From NCBI GenBank assembly GCA_013396995.1, contig VWZP01010350.1:802806-866805 (forward strand): a stretch of DNA of 64,000 bases. Direction: 5' to 3'. The notes beneath the pieces were generated by a model, which ran no database searches, was not told the origin of the DNA, and saw only the letters and a program-made list of their open reading frames with translations. The translations under genes were made by a program, and so were the position numbers. This document shows, piece after piece, positions 63,289 to 64,000 of this stretch. This DNA comes from Dicaeum eximium. Its lineage: Eukaryota > Chordata > Aves > Passeriformes > Dicaeidae. Position 1 is the first letter of the stretch; the number at the start of each line of letters is the position of its first letter.

Positions 63289-64000
63289 TAATACAATTGC
63301 TCAAACCCCTTGCATTTCTAGACAGAAAAATTAAATAAAATGTATTAGGGAAGTCTAAGAATCTAACCAAAAATCCTTGCTACAAAAGTTCTTTTCTTTA
63401 TTTTAATCTTAGCATCAAAATGTAGCAAAACAAGTTTTAAGACAAAGTTTCAAACCATTCAAGTTTCATCCCCTTCTACTCTGGAACTATCTCTTTGTTT
63501 TTTTTTTATGAAAGAAACAAAACCACTGATAAGCAACAGTGACTGAGCTACACTTGAAACAGAAAATGTGCTTAAATCTAAATGTCTATGAGGGGATAAA
63601 AGGAAAAAAAAACAACTTCTTGAGAGAAGTCAGTAGAAAAGAAGTACCATAATATTCTGATGTTCCAAAGATAACCATGTACCAAAGATTCTGTAAGTTC
63701 CAAAGATAACTATTTTATAACTAATAACAAAAGTAAAAACATAGTCCCCTAAATAGTTATACATCAAATAGCTGGTGCTTATTTCCTTAACACTATACTA
63801 TTTTCCATAATTGTTACTTAAACCAACTCAAGCTGCCAAGAATCAAACCCGGAAATGTTTGGACACCAGCATGTTAATCAGAGATCAACTTCTGGTAAAA
63901 ATCTTACACGAATATCAAAAGAAAATGCTTTATTTAACTTGCTAACAGGAAAGCTATCCTTGGTAGTCCCCTTGCCCAAAGAAAGCTCTTGAAATACCAG

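Larger units (their letters stand above)
61902..64000 (-). other. AHR: Part of the AHR intron upstream of the PAS-B exon
   Basis: This is the 3' part of the intron that precedes the exon at 61760-61901; it runs off the right edge. The exon that should encode the preceding PAS-B segment was looked for on the minus strand and is not present up to 64000. The interval contains an antisense endogenous retrovirus remnant (annotated separately). The rest (61902-62401 and 63290-64000) is AT-rich sequence with nothing else recognised. Confidence 0.85.

Noticed and set aside
1..64000. CRISPR arrays, operons, tRNA or rRNA genes, or a novel multi-gene system
   Set aside because: None seen. The window is eukaryotic and gene-poor; tRNA detection by eye is limited, so a covariance-model scan would be needed to exclude small RNA genes fully.

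Overview
The window looks like nuclear DNA from a bird, probably a neoavian and plausibly a songbird. Evidence: split vertebrate-type exons with GT-AG borders, AT-rich non-coding DNA, CR1 LINE copies with the avian 3' end (TTCTATGATTCTGTGA-type tail), and avian-type endogenous retrovirus LTRs. There are no prokaryotic features (no operons, CRISPR arrays or dense ORFs). Species cannot be fixed from the sequence alone.

The one recognisable gene is AHR, the aryl hydrocarbon receptor, on the minus strand at the right end. Three exons are visible: the exon ending the PAS-B ligand-binding domain (61760-61901), the large transactivation-domain exon (59742-60978) and the last coding exon (56420-56575), followed by an approximately 3 kb 3' UTR ending near 53460. 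Splice phases join exactly, giving about 511 C-terminal residues with no break. The bHLH, PAS-A and most of PAS-B must lie to the right, beyond position 64000.

Roughly 1-53450 is the flank 3' of AHR. It is AT-rich and gene-poor. It holds a tail-to-tail pair of CR1 LINEs (17841-18079 plus, 18257-18972 minus), a short CR1 stub (41400-41455), a likely solo LTR (35311-35955), a possible older LTR (10810-11215), microsatellites, and a GC-rich block at 32680-34600. That block contains an exon-like 198-base interval with good splice signals (33436-33633) but no recognisable protein.

The first AHR intron in the window (from 61902 rightward) holds an antisense endogenous retrovirus remnant: an LTR at 62402-62958, a tRNA-Phe-like primer-binding site 7 bases later, about 280 bases of leader, and then a polypurine-like tract, with no gag/pol/env and no second LTR seen.

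The most useful functional observation is that the AHR ligand-pocket residue corresponding to chicken Ser380 / human Val381 / mouse Ala375 is alanine here (codon 61777-61779). I found no evidence for a new multi-gene system. The most open leads are the exon-like interval near 33.5 kb and the 133-codon open frame at 8869-9267.
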